Positions 10,679-21,690 of a stretch of DNA of 64,000 bases are shown here, piece after piece. The position numbers and the translations under genes were made by a program. Source of the stretch: Bufo bufo (lineage: Eukaryota; Chordata; Amphibia; Anura; Bufonidae); NCBI RefSeq assembly GCF_905171765.1, contig NC_053390.1, positions 332,288,294 to 332,352,293 on the forward strand. The letters run 5' to 3'. The stretch's first letter is position 1. Every line of letters begins with the position of its first letter. Below the pieces are notes generated by a model. That model saw only the letters and a list, made by a program, of their open reading frames with translations, was not told where the DNA came from and did not search any database.

Positions 10679-12241
10679 CAGGGAGTGCAGAATTATTAGG
10701 CAAGTTGTATTTTTGAGGATTCATTTTATTATTGAACAACAACCATGTTCTCAATGAACCCAAAAAACTCATTAATATCAAAGCTGAATATTTTTGGAAG
10801 TAGTTTTTAGTTTGTTTTTAGTTTTAGCTATTTTAGGGGGATATCTGTGTGTGCAGGTGATTATTACTGTGCATAATTATTAGGCAACTTAACAAAAAAC
10901 AAATATATACCCATTTCAATTATTTATTTTTACCAGTGAAACCAATATAACATCTCAACATTCACAAATATACATTTCTGACATTCAAAAACAAAACAAA
11001 AACAAATCAGTGACCAATATAGCCACCTTTCTTTGCAAGGACACTCAAAAGCCTGCCATCCATGGATTCTGTCAGTGTTTTGATCTGTTCACCATCAACA
11101 TTGCGTGCAGCAGCAACCACAGCCTCCCAGACACTGTTCAGAGAGGTGTACTGTTTTCCCTCCTTGTAAATCTCACATTTGATGATGGACCACAGGTTCT
11201 CAATGGGGTTCAGATCAGGTGAACAAGGAGGCCATGTCATTAGATTTTCTTCTTTTATACCCTTTCTTGCCAGCCACGCTGTGGAGTACTTGGACGCGTG
11301 TGATGGAGCATTGTCCTGCATGAAAATCATGTTTTTCTTGAAGGATGCAGACTTCTTCCTGTACCACTGCTTGAAGAAGGTGTCTTCCAGAAACTGGCAG
11401 TAGGACTGGGAGTTGAGCTTGACTCCATCCTTAACCCGAAAAGGCCCCACAAGCTCATCTTTGATGATACCAGCCCAAACCAGTACTCCACCTCCACCTT
11501 GCTGGCGTCTGAGTCGGACTGGAGCTCTCTGCCCTTTACCAATCCAGCCACGGGCCCATCCATCTGGCCCATCAAGACTCACTCTCATTTCATCAGTCCA
11601 TAAAACCTTAGAAAAATCAGTCTTGAGATATTTCTTGGCCCAGTCTTGACATTTCAGCTTGTGTGTCTTGTTCAGTGGTGGTCGTCTTTCAGCCTTTCTT
11701 ACCTTGGCAATGTCTCTGAGTATTGCACACCTTGTGCTTTTGGGCACTCCAGTGATGTTGCAGCTCTGAAATATGGCCAAACTGGTGGCAAGTGGCATCT
11801 TGGCAGCTGCACGCTTGACTTTTCTCAGTTCATGGGCAGTTATTTTGCGCCTTGGTTTTTCCACACGCTTCTTGCGACCCTGTTGACTATTTTGAATGAA
11901 ACGCTTGATTGTTCGATGATCACGCTTCAGAAGCTTTGCAATTTTAAGAGTGCTGCATCCCTCTGCAAGATATCTCACTATTTTTGACTTTTCTGAGCCT
12001 GTCAAGTCCTTCTTTTGACCCATTTTGCCAAAGGAAAGGAAGTTGCCTAATAATTATGTACACCTAATATAGGGTGTTGATGTCATTAGACCACACCCCT
12101 TCTCATTACAGAGATGCACATCACCTAATATGCTTAATTGGTAGTAGGCTTTCGAGCCTATACAGCTTGGAGTAAGACAACATGCATAAAGAGGATGATG
12201 TGGTCAAAATACTCATTTGCCTAATAATTCTGCACGCAGTG
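10679..12241 (-). mobile_element. Tc1/mariner element, DD37E type, copy 2
   Basis: The element is 1,563 bp, exactly the length of copies 1 and 3, with TA at 10677-10678 and 12242-12243. It sits in GCATTA-TATATGGAC of the next satellite monomer, a different site from copy 1. It has the same orientation as copy 1 and the same termini. Confidence 0.95.
11007..12023 (-). CDS. Tc1/mariner transposase, DD37E, intact, copy 2
   Basis: This 338-residue transposase has the same layout as copy 1: two N-terminal DNA-binding helix-turn-helix segments, a basic linker, then Asp144, Asp237 and Glu275. It is open from ATG to TGA. Private changes relative to the other two copies are Ile for Met at 105, Cys for Arg at 125 and Lys for Glu at 198, none at a catalytic position. 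The near identity of three copies in one satellite means either recent transposition or amplification of the satellite together with its inserts. Different insertion sites favour transposition. Confidence 0.93.
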   Translation of the reverse strand: MGQKKDLTGSEKSKIVRYLAEGCSTLKIAKLLKRDHRTIKRFIQNSQQGRKKRVEKPRRKITAHELRKVKRAAAKMPLATSLAIFQSCNITGVPKSTRCAILRDIAKVRKAERRPPLNKTHKLKCQDWAKKYLKTDFSKVLWTDEMRVSLDGPDGWARGWIGKGQRAPVRLRRQQGGGGVLVWAGIIKDELVGPFRVKDGVKLNSQSYCQFLEDTFFKQWYRKKSASFKKNMIFMQDNAPSHASKYSTAWLARKGIKEENLMTWPPCSPDLNPIENLWSIIKCEIYKEGKQYTSLNSVWEAVVAAARNVDGEQIKTLTESMDGRLLSVLAKKGGYIGH

Positions 12242-12421
12242 TATATATGGACTAATCTCTCACTTTGATCTGAGACTCTTGGCCAATATACTGTATTTTG
12301 ATCAAAACACATATGTGCCCACCTACCTCTGCCAAGGTGGTCTCAGGTCAGGCAGGTCCTACGCTAAACCTACCTATGCCATTGGTCATCTATGTTCAGG
12401 ATCGCAGACTCTGCACATATA

Positions 12422-14052
12422 CAGTGGATATAAAAAGTCTACACACCCCTGTTAAAATGTCAGGTTTCTGTGCTGTAAAAAAATGAGACAAAGATAAATC
12501 ATTTCAGAACTTTTTCCACCTTTAATGTGACCTATAAACTGTACCACTCAATTGAAAAACAAACTGAAATCTCTTAGGTGGAGGGAAGAAAACAAAAAAA
12601 AAACTAAAATAATTTGGTTGCATAAGTGTGCACACCTTCTTATAACTGGGGATGTAGCTGTGTTCAGAATTAAGCAATCACATTCAAAATCATGTTAAAT
12701 AGGAGTCAGCATACACCTGCCATCATTTAAAGTGCCTCTAATTAACCCCAAATAAAGTTCAGCTGCTGTAGTTGGTGTTTCCTGAAATTTTCTTAGTTGC
12801 ATCCCACAGCAAAAGCCATTGACCACAGAGAGCTTCCAAAGCATCAGAAGGATCTCATTGTTAAAATGTATTAGTCAGGAAAAGGTTACAAAAGAATTTC
12901 CAAGGCATTAGATATACCATGGAACACAGTGAAGACAGTCATCATCAAGTGGAGAAAATGTGGCACAACAGTGACATTACCAAGAGCTGGACGTCACTCC
13001 AAAATTGATGAAAAGACGAGACGAAAACTGGTCTGAGAGGCTACCAAGAGGCCTACAGCAACATTAAAGTTGCTACAGGACTATCCGGCAAGTACTAGCT
13101 GTGTGGTACATGTGACAACAATCTCCCATATTCTTCATATGTCTGGGCTATGGGGTAGAGTGGCAAGACTAAAACCTTTTCTTACAAAGAAAAACATCCA
13201 AGCCAGGCTACATTTTGCAAAAACACATCTAAAGTCTCCCAAAATCATGTGGGAAAAGGTGCTATGGTCTGATGAAACCAAGCTTGAACTTTTTGGCCAT
13301 AATTCCAAAAGATATGTTTGGGGCAAAAACAACACTGCACATCACCAAAAGAGCACCATACCCACAGTGAAGCATGGTAGTGGCAGCATCATGCTTTGGG
13401 GCTGTTTTTCTTCAGCTGGAACTGGGGCCTTAGTTAAGCTAGAGGGAATTATGAACAGTTCCAAATACCAGTCAATATTTGCACAAAACCTTCAGGCTTC
13501 TGCTAGAAAGCTGAACATGAAGAGGAACTTCATCTTTCAGCATGACAATGACCCAAAGCATACATCCAAATCAACAAAGGAATGGCTTCACTAGAAGAAG
13601 ATTAAAGTTTTGGAATGGCCCAGCCAGAGCTCAGACCTGAATCCGATTGAAAATCTGTGGGATGATTTGAAGAGGGCTGTGCACAGGAGATGCCCTCACA
13701 ATCTGACAGATTTGGAGTGTTTTTGCAAAGAAGAGTGGGCAAATCTTGCCAAGTCAAAATATGCCATGCTGATAGACTCATACCCAAAAAGACTGAGTGC
13801 TGTAATAAAATCAAAGGTGCTTCAACAAAGTATTAGTTTAAGGGTGTGCAGACTTATGCAACCATATTATTTTATTTTATATTTTTCTTTCCCTCTTCCT
13901 AAAAGATTTCATTTTGTTTTTCAATTGTTGTACAGTTTATAGGTCACACTAAAGGTGGACAAAGTTCTGAAATGATTTATTTATGTCTAATTTTTTTACA
14001 TCACAGAAACCTGACATTTTAACAGGGGTGTGTAGACTTTTTATATCCACTG
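12422..14052 (+). mobile_element. Tc1 element, DD34E type, long inverted repeats
   Basis: The element is 1,631 bp, with TA at 12420-12421 and 14053-14054, and its removal restores the satellite. The outer termini read CAGTGGATATAAAAAGTCTAC and its complement. The inverted repeats exceed 200 bp, with related inner motifs (GTGTGCACACC near 12627, GGGTGTGCAGAC near 13842) as in IR/DR-type Tc1 elements. Confidence 0.93.
12838..13830 (+). pseudogene. Tc1 transposase, DD34E, three stop codons
   Basis: The readable frame starts with HQKDLIVKMY. It runs through a helix-turn-helix (SGKGYKRISKALDIPWNTVK), LPRAGRHSKID, then SDETKLELFG (first Asp, about 13270), HDNDPKHTSKS (second Asp, about 13545) and [15 protein letters not shown] (Glu, about 13650). 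The spacing between the last two is 34. In-frame stops lie at 12869-12871, 13034-13036 and 13592-13594, and the usual start methionine is not clear. Full catalytic sequence with scattered stops indicates point-mutation decay, older than the DD37E copies beside it. Confidence 0.9.
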
Positions 14053-14478
14053 TAGTGTGCTGCTCCTAGTCACCTCTATGTGCACCCAGCAACCAATGAG
14101 AGGAGGAGCATGCACACCTATATGTACCACCTAATCAAGGTGGTCTGTTTGATAGGAAGGGCAAAAGGGCACAGAAATGCTACTCCCAAGATAAAATAGG
14201 AGCGCATTCACACTTGAAGGTGCCACTCCCTCAAGCATATACTACATAATAAACAAAAATCACAGAAAAGAGAAAAAACAAAAATAAAAACATCCTGCAC
14301 GATATGATAAATAAATATGCGGATGTCCCTGGCTACATTTATGAAAAAAAAAAAAAATCACTGAAAAAAAGATAATGCACTAACAAAAGAGATGCAAGCA
14401 TTATATATGGACTAAGCCGTCACTCTGATATAATAAATTCTGAGACTCTTATCCAATATATTTTAATCAAAACACATA

Positions 14479-16041
14479 CACTGCGTGCAGAATTATTAGG
14501 CAAATGAGTATTTTGACCACATCATCCTCTTTATGCATGTTGTCTTACTCCAAGCTGTATAGGCTCGAAAGCCTACTACCAGTTAAGCATATTAGGTGAT
14601 GTGCATCTCTGTAATGAGAAGGGGTGTGGTCTAATGACATCAACACCCTATATTAGGTGTGCATAATTATTAGGCAACTTCCTTTCCTTTGGCAAAATGG
14701 GTCAAAAGAAGGACTTGACAGGCTCAGAAAAGTCAAAAATAGTAAGATATCTTGCAGAGGGATGCAGCACTCTTAAAATTGCAAAGCTTCTGAAGCGTGA
14801 TCATCGAACAATCAAGCGTTTCATTCAAAATAGTCAACAGGGTCGCAAGAAGCGTGTGGAAAAACCAAGGCGCAAAATAACTGCCCATGAACTGAGAAAA
14901 GTCAAGCGTGCAGCTGCCAAGATGCCACTTGCCACCAGTTTGGCCATATTTCAGAGCTGCAACATCACTGGAGTGCCCAAAAGCACAAGGTGTGCAATAC
15001 TCAGAGACATGGCCAAGGTAAGAAAGGCTGAAAGACGACCACCACTGAACAAGACACACAAGCTGAAACGTCAAGACTGGGCCAAGAAATATCTCAAGAC
15101 TGATTTTTCTAAGGTTTTATGGACTGATGAAATGAGAGTGAGTCTTGATGGGCCAGATGGATGGGCCCATGGCTGGATTGGTAAAGGGCAGAGAGCTCCA
15201 GTCCGACTCAGACGCCAGCAAGGTGGAGGTGGAGTACTGGTTTGGGCTGGTATCATCAAAGATGAGCTTGTGGGGCCTTTTCGGGTTGAGGATGGAGTCA
15301 AGCTCAACTCCCAGTCCTACTGCCAGTTTCTGGAAGACACCTTCTTCAAGCAGTGGTACAGGGAGAAGTCTGCATCCTTCAAGAAAAACATGATTTTCAT
15401 GCAGGACAATGCTCCATCACACGCGTCCAAGTACTCCACAGCGTGGCTGGCAAGAAAGGGTATAAAAGAAGAAAATCTAATGACATGGCCTCCTTGTTCA
15501 CCTGATCTGAACCCCATTGAGAACCTGTGGTCCATCATCAAATGTGAGATTTACAAGGAGGGAAAACAGTACACCTCTCTGAACAGTGTCTGGGAGGCTG
15601 TGGTTGCTGCTGCACGCAATGTTGATGGTGAACAGATCAAAACACTGACAGAATCCATGGATGGCAGGCTTTTGAGTGTCCTTGCAAAGAAAGGTGGCTA
15701 TATTGGTCACTGATTTGTTTTTGTTTTGTTTTTGAATGTCAGAAATGTATATTTGTGAATGTTGAGATGTTATATTGGTTTCACTGGTAAAAATAAATAA
15801 TTTAAATGGGTATATATTTGTTTTTTGTTAAGTTGCGTAATAATTATGCACAGTAATAGTCACCTGCACACACAGATATCCCCCTAAAATAGCTAAAACT
15901 AAAAACAAACTAAAAACTACTTCCAAAAATATTCAGCTTTGATATTAATGAGTTTTTTGGGTTCATTGAGAACATGGTTGTTGTTCAATAATAAAATTAA
16001 TCCTCAAAAATACAACTTGCCTAATAATTCTGCACTCCCTG
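14479..16041 (+). mobile_element. Tc1/mariner element, DD37E type, copy 3 (inverted)
   Basis: The element is 1,563 bp, with TA at 14477-14478 and 16042-16043, and lies in AAAACACATATGTGCCC of a third satellite monomer. Its orientation is opposite to copies 1 and 2. The termini are the same. Confidence 0.95.
14697..15713 (+). CDS. Tc1/mariner transposase, DD37E, intact, copy 3
   Basis: This 338-residue transposase is open from the ATG at 14697 to TGA. Domains and catalytic residues are as in copies 1 and 2 (Asp144, Asp237, Glu275). Private changes are His for Arg at 158 and Glu for Lys at 223. The ATG lies about 30 bp inside a second GCATAATTATTAGGCAA motif, so transcription would have to start within or just outside the inverted repeat. 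If any copy in the window still works it should be among these three. Confidence 0.93.
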   Translation: MGQKKDLTGSEKSKIVRYLAEGCSTLKIAKLLKRDHRTIKRFIQNSQQGRKKRVEKPRRKITAHELRKVKRAAAKMPLATSLAIFQSCNITGVPKSTRCAILRDMAKVRKAERRPPLNKTHKLKRQDWAKKYLKTDFSKVLWTDEMRVSLDGPDGWAHGWIGKGQRAPVRLRRQQGGGGVLVWAGIIKDELVGPFRVEDGVKLNSQSYCQFLEDTFFKQWYREKSASFKKNMIFMQDNAPSHASKYSTAWLARKGIKEENLMTWPPCSPDLNPIENLWSIIKCEIYKEGKQYTSLNSVWEAVVAAARNVDGEQIKTLTESMDGRLLSVLAKKGGYIGH

Positions 16042-16906
16042 TATGTGCCCACCTACCCCCTCCAAGGTGTTTTCAGGTCAGACAGGTCTTACGCTAAATC
16101 TACCTATGCCATTGGTCATCTATGTTCAGGAGCGCAGACTCTGCACATATAGTGTGCTGCTCCTAGTCACCTCTATGTGCATCCAGCAACCAATGAGAGG
16201 AGGAGCATGCACACCTATATGTACCACCTAATCAAGGCGGTATGTTTGATAGGAAGGGCAAAAGTGCACAGGAATGCTACTCCCAAGATAAAATTGGAGC
16301 GCATTCACACTTGAAGGTGCTACTCCCTCAAGCATATAATACATAATAAACAAAAATCACAGAAAAGAGAAAAAAACTAAGATAAAAACATCCTGCACCA
16401 TATGATAAATAAATATGCGGAAGTCCCTGGCTGCATTTATGAAAACAAAATCACAGAAGAAAAGATAATAATGTACTAACAAAATAGTTGTAAGCATTGT
16501 ATATGGACTAAGCTCTTACTCTGATGTAATAAAATCTGAGACTCTTAGCCAATATATTTTGATCAAAACACATATGTGCCCTCCTACCCCCTCCAAGGTG
16601 GTCTCAGCTTTGTCTCTTTTCTGTGATTTTTGTTTATTATGAGTATTGTTGAGCACGAATATTTGAATAGCAAATTTTAATCGCGAATATCGGCACTTTG
16701 AAAATTTGCGATTATTTAGAATATAGCGCTATATATTTGTAAAATTCGTATTTTTTTTTAACACAGTACACATCAGGTGATCATCCCTCCCTTCTTCTAG
16801 CATGTGGGCCGATGAGAAGGCTTTGTCACAGCTTAGCAACATCCCTAGCAACCAATAGAAAAGTTGCCTACCCTTTACTATTGCTGAAAATTCGCAAGCA
16901 CAAATA

Positions 16907-18526
16907 CAGTTGCAAGAAAAAGTATGTGAACCCTTTGGAATGATATGGATTTCTGCACAAATTGGTCATAAAATGTGATCTGATCTTCATCTAAGTCACA
17001 ACAATAGACAATCACAGTCTGCTTAAACTAATAACGCACAAATAATGAAATGTTACCATGTTTTTATTGAACACACCATGTAAACATTCACAGTGCAGGT
17101 GGAAAAAGTATGTGAACCCCTAGACTAATGACATCTCTAAGAGCTAAATGGAGTGAGGTGTCAGACAACTGGAGTCCAATCAATGAGAGGAGATTGGAGG
17201 TGTTGGTTACAGCTGCCCTGCCCTATAAAAAACACACACCAGTTATGGGTTTGCTTTTCACAAGAAGCATTGCCTGATGTGAATGATGCCTCGCACAAAA
17301 GAGTTCTCAGAAGACCTACGATTAAGAATTGTTGACTTGCATAAAGCTGGAAAGGGTTATAAAAGTATCTCCAAAAGCCTGGCTGTTCATCAGTCCACAG
17401 TAAGACAAATTGTCTATAAATGGAGAAAGTTCAGCACTGCTGCTACTCTCCCTAGGAGTGGCCGTCCTGTAAAGATGAATGCAAGAGCACAGCGCAGACT
17501 GCTCAATGAGGTGATGAAGAATCCTAGAGTGTCAGCAAAAGACTTACAAAAGTCTCTGGCATATGCTAACATCCCTGTTAGAGAATCTACGATACATAAA
17601 ACACTAAACAAGAATGGATTTCATGGGATGATACCACAGAGGAAGCCACTGCTGTCCAAAAAAAACATTGCTGCACGTTTACAGTTTGCAAAATAGCACC
17701 TGGATAATCCACAGCAGTACTGGAAAAATATTCTGTGGACAGATTAAACCAAAGTTGAGTCGTTTGGAAGAAACACACAAGACTATGTGTGGAGAAAAAG
17801 AGGCACAGCACACCAACATCAAAACCTCATCCCAACTGTGAAGTATGGTGGTGGGGGCATCATGGTTTGGGGCTGTTTGCTGCATCAGGGCCTGGACTGA
17901 TTGCTATCATCGAAGGAAAAATGAATTCCCAAGTTTATCAGGACATTTTGCTGGAGAACTTAAAGCCATCTGTCCACCAGCTGAAGCTCAACATAAGATG
18001 GATGTTGCAACAGGACAACGACCCAAAGCATAGAAGTAAATCAACAACAGAATGGCTTAAACAGAAGAAAATACACCTTCTGGAGTGGCCCAGTCAGAGT
18101 CCTGACCTCAACCTAATTGAGATGCTGTGGCATGACCTCAAGAAAGCGATTCACACCAGACATCCCAAGAATATTGCTGAACTGAAACAGTTCTGTAAAG
18201 AGGAATGGTCAAGAATTACTGTTGACCGTTGTGCACGTCTGATCTGCAACTACAGGAAAAGTTTGGTTGAAGTTATTGCTGCCAAAGGAGGTTCAACCAG
18301 TTATGAAATCCAAGGGTTCACATACTTTTTCCACCTGCACTGTGAATGTTTACATGGTGTGTTCAATAAAAACATGGTAACATTTAATTCTTTGTGTGTT
18401 ATTAGTTTAAGCAGACTGTGATTGTCTATTGTTGTGACTTAGATGAAGATCAGATCACATTTTATGACCAATTTGTGCAGAAATCCATATCATTCCAAAG
18501 GGTTCACATACTTTTTCTTGCAACTG
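16907..18526 (+). mobile_element. Tc1 element with IR/DR ends
   Basis: The element is 1,620 bp, with TA at 16905-16906 and 18527-18528. The inverted repeats are about 210 bp. Each contains two copies of AAAAAGTATGTGAACCC (about 16917 and 17105, and in reverse near 18314 and 18500), the IR/DR arrangement known from Sleeping Beauty-type elements. Confidence 0.95.
17286..18330 (+). pseudogene. Tc1 transposase, DD34E, decayed
   Basis: The ATG opens [20 protein letters not shown] with a paired-type helix-turn-helix, followed by [11 protein letters not shown] and a second DNA-binding part. Stops occur at 17694-17696 (after LQFAK) and 17745-17747 (after ILWTD, next to the first Asp). A frame change near 17880 is needed to reach LIAIIEGKMNSQ. 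The second Asp lies in QDNDPKHRS (about 18015) and the Glu position in LNLIEMLW (about 18115), spaced 34 apart. Inactive. Confidence 0.9.
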
Positions 18527-18794
18527 TATATTGGAGCACATTATCTGCATATAAAGCTATTCTAATGTTCTCCCATGCCAACCATATTCTGCAGTCTCAG
18601 GAAACTTTTACTAGCTTGAAAAATGTAGCATAAGTGACCCACCCCTGTATTTCACATGCATCACGCGAATATTACATTGCTGATTTTCACAATCAAGAAT
18701 ATAATCTCGAATTCGTGAATATATGATGAATATTCTACAAAATATTTGCGAAATATCGCAAATTCGAATATCGCCCCTGCAGCTCATCATTAAT

Positions 18795-18945
18795 TATGAG
18801 TTATGTGTAGGCCTTATACTCCACCGTTACCATTTACCTGCTGCTGTTGTCCTGATCCTGCTGAGTAAAGTGCAGGCCTTATACTCCACCATTACCATTA
18901 CCTGCTGCTTCTGTCTGTCCTGATCCTGATGAGTTTGCCCTGGAC
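18795..18945. repeat. 70-bp minisatellite, about 2 copies
   Basis: Two units of GAGTTATGTGTAGGCC-TTATACTCCACCGTTACC, the same as at 8225-8530. Confidence 0.8.
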
Positions 18946-19084
18946 TAAAGGGGCCTTACTGTAACTTTATCGGTTAAAATTACACAAAAACAAAATAATA
19001 TTTAAAAAACAAAAGCACATGTTATTACTGAGAAAACTATTAATTTACAATTTTGCCAAACTAAAATGGCTCTAAGGCAAATGT

Positions 19085-20040
19085 TTGAGTTGGTCATGCA
19101 GGTCCAACAACTCCTGCATCCCATTACGGTGCTGCTCCTCCAACTGCTGCACCTTGTGAACGAAAGTTAGCCGCTGTTTCCTCATCTTCTGCTGCAACTC
19201 CCGCATCTTCTGCTGCTGCTGCTCCCGAAACTCTTTCATGACTTTCTGGTGTTTTTTTGGGGGGTGACTGGTATATCACACCAGTTATAATTTTTTCTAA
19301 TTGCATTTGCCCCTCTGTGTAGCTGCAGTATCGCTGCAGAACCGCTCACCACTGCTGCACAATACAAATCCACTATAATATGCGTTCTATGTTAGAAAGT
19401 ATATTATAAGTGTATTATACCCCTCTGTACTGCACACCTATCAATAATACACCTATACCAGTCCTTAAAAGGACTTTTGTGGACCTATTTGATAGCGTTT
19501 TTGTCCCTAACAGTCGGTCCCTGCTCCACACAGCAACCTTTCCCTACACTGACAAAAGACTGAATGTAAAATGGCGGCCAGATCGGGTCTATTTAAAAGG
19601 TAGGGGGTATGTTCATGTGCTGAAACTTTTCAATTGGCTGTCCTGTACCACCTGATGGATGTGTCATGGGTCAAAGTTCTTCCCAATGTAAAAGAATATG
19701 GCGGGCGCGAATATCGCCATATGTTCGCATGTTCGGCGAATCGCGAACGAGCAAAGTTCGCCGTGAACCGACCTCAGGGCGAACCGCAAGGCCATCACTA
19801 CTGGTGACCTCCTCCTCATCATGAGCTGGGGTGGTGGAATCCTGCTGCTGGGAGGGTCCAACTTTTTCCGCCTCCACTCCATCACTTCGCCAACATCAGG
19901 TGGGGTGGCATATCCACATGCTGGGAGAGTCTGGCCTACTGTCCCTGCTCCTACTCCTCTGCTGAGACCTTCACAACCTCAAGATTCTGGGTTGAAGGCC
20001 TGCGGCGGACCGAGGGAACAGGAACACCTATAAATCACAC
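19085..20040 (-). pseudogene. Gln-rich coiled-coil ORF remnant, possibly Harbinger Myb-like protein
   Basis: On minus, 20040-19801 encodes an acidic/Gln stretch (QQQDSTTPAHDEEE). 19250-19085 encodes HQKVMKEFREQQQQKMRELQ and then QLEEQHRNGMQELLDLHDQ, ending at TAG. The Gln/Met/Arg pattern predicts a coiled coil and resembles the C-terminal tail of Myb/SANT-like proteins encoded by Harbinger elements. That family call is inference from style, because the DNA-binding domain is not seen. A hAT fragment lies between the two parts, flanked by direct repeats CTGGTG (19246-19251 and 19801-19806). Whether both parts share one original frame is unresolved. Confidence 0.45.
19252..19800 (-). mobile_element. 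hAT family B terminal fragment
   Basis: Shares with 35650-36313 and 23040-24120 the blocks ACTGGTATATCACACCAG, CACACCTATACCAGTCCTT, TCCCTGCTCCACACAGCAACC, CCTGTACCACCTGATGGATG and the terminus GAACCGCAAGGCCATCACTA. Only one end is present, and the left edge is truncated. Confidence 0.85.
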
Positions 20041-20895
20041 CATGTTCAGAATTTAGACAAACAACTCAGAAATCATAACAAATTTAAATATCCAGAAGGG
20101 ATCTGCATGGGATTAGGATTATCCCAATGGGGGCTTAGGCTCGTTTTGGAGGTAAATTACCCGCCAAAACCGGCGGTAAAGATGGCTAAAAATAGCCTAA
20201 GTTACTAGGTAGGATGAGGTAGCAGGGGATTGGTTAGGAAGGTGTCCTATAGTGTACTGTTGCTGGGTTATTGAAGTTTATGGAACCCCAGCAACAATTA
20301 GGACATTGGATAAGGGGTTATTGGGTGTTGTTATGGTGGGTATATAATTGCAGTGGCTGCCAACGTTTTGCTGTCTGCCAAGCCGCATTTTGAAGATCTG
20401 CTACCAGCCTGCCCTCCCTGTTGATTTTGTTGTCACGGTCGCTTTATTAGAAGGAGGGGTAAAGTCGCTTGCCGATAGAAGTCAAGAGGACTAAATGTTT
20501 TTATGGTAAATATTAGATTTAATGTTACCGTTATAAGATCGGATTGTATTGTGATTATATGTGTGTGGGGTCTGAGCAATCGGATGTAGTGAAGTGACGG
20601 TACAGTATGGGGTGTATAGCTGGTTCTCCTCCCCGTGGTGCACCCTGGGTATCTCTAAATGAACCAGCAAATACTGGTCGGTCAGACAAAGAAAGCTTCT
20701 CCTGAGTCCTGACCAACAGGACACAAACTCTAATCTATAGACTGTGTTTGTGTGTGTGTGTGTGTGTGTGGTATATAGCGTGCGACAGGAAAATGGATGT
20801 GCAATGTGCATGTGAGAGATATTTCTCTCCTGTCCATACATACATGCTACAGACATAGTGCTGTAATGTCACAACAATACTTAGTGCACCAATCA
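20041..20895. other. Unassigned repetitive-looking sequence with (GT)n
   Basis: 20100-20460 has a possible core promoter (GGGTATATAATTGCAG, about 20338) and might be a transposon 5' region or LTR, but no coding follows. A (TG)n run lies at about 20745-20770. I see no gene. Confidence 0.35.
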
Positions 20896-20899
20896 GTAA

Positions 20900-21352
20900 T
20901 ATCTACTGAGACCTGAAAAATTTTGAAGTTGTATGTATTGCGAAAAAACATTCGCATTATTACCGACGATTTTCGCAATCGAGAATATTTTAAAACACTC
21001 TATCTGCATATAAAGCGATTATTCTGAAATGCATATGAAATGTAATCAAATACACTGCTGTAATATCAAATTACTAACAGTGATCAGGAGTTCTTCCTCA
21101 CTGTTGCGAAAATTGCTGCCAACCATGTTTTCTAATCTCATCAAACTTCGGGTAGTTTGAAAACAGTTGCTAAACTAGGCCACACCATTTTTGCGCATGC
21201 GCAATACGCGAATATTACATTGCAGATTTTTGCAATTAAGAAAATAATGAAAGGAGATCACGAATTCTCAAATTTGCAAATATATTACGAATAATCGCCA
21301 AAATATTCGTGAAATATCGCAAATTCAAATATCGCCCCTGCCACTCATCACT
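20900..21352. mobile_element. Third copy of the AT-rich hAT MITE family
   Basis: The right part (21207-21352: GCGAATATTACATTGCAG, GATCACGAATTCTC, CGCCCCTGCCACTCATCACTA) matches the ends at 7679 and 18792. The left boundary and TSD are not clear. Confidence 0.65.
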
Positions 21353-21429
21353 ACTCAGGACCTGTGTCACCATGTGGACGGAGCTCTTGTGATATGTGTG
21401 TGTGAGAGGTTTGTGTTTTCCTCTATAAG

Positions 21430-21690
21430 TTGCCAAATACTAGGAGTTGTAGTTCTTTACTTATTTTCACTCCTTGTAATATCCTTTCATAGCCCATAAC
21501 AACCTCCTAGGAATGCTGGAATTTGTAGTTCTGTCCTCTTACACCTCTCTCCATATAATGTCTACTGATGAACCATAACAGTCTGATCATGATGGGAGTT
21601 GTTCATATCCCTCTCTCAATAATGTTTGCTGATGCTCCATAGTAACAGTTTGGATAAGCTGGGAGTTTGTAGTCCTTTCATCTTATATGC
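21430..21690. repeat. About 85-bp degenerate tandem repeat
   Basis: Three units share GGAGTTGTAGTCCTTTCATC, CCTCTCTCCATATAATGT and TGATGCTCCATAACA. Confidence 0.65.

Larger units (their letters stand above)
8540..16635. repeat. Satellite of about 530-bp monomers, split by four transposons
   Basis: A monomer runs from TATATGGACTAAGCCCTCAC through GGTGGTCTCAGGTCAGGC, CACCTCTATGTGCATCCAGC and AAGGTGCCACTCCCTCAAGC to GATGCAAGCATTA, then repeats. Satellite segments lie at 8540-8762, 10326-10678, 12242-12421, 14053-14478 and 16042-16635. Distances between equivalent points minus the insertions give about 526 and 533 bp. About four monomers are present. Apart from the transposases there is no coding. 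Confidence 0.85.
16644..18792. mobile_element. hAT MITE (family of 7296-7679) split by a Tc1
   Basis: Perfect 8-bp TSDs ATTATGAG lie at 16636-16643 and 18793-18800. The ends TATTGTTGAGC and GCTCATCATTA are inverted. Without the Tc1 and the duplicated TA the MITE is about 527 bp. It shares the CGAATATCGGCACTTTG and GAATATCGCCCCTGC blocks with its relatives. Confidence 0.93.

Noticed and set aside
18925..18955. CCTGATGAG near 18930 as a hammerhead core
   Set aside because: GAAA box is absent (CTAAAG) and it lies in a minisatellite.
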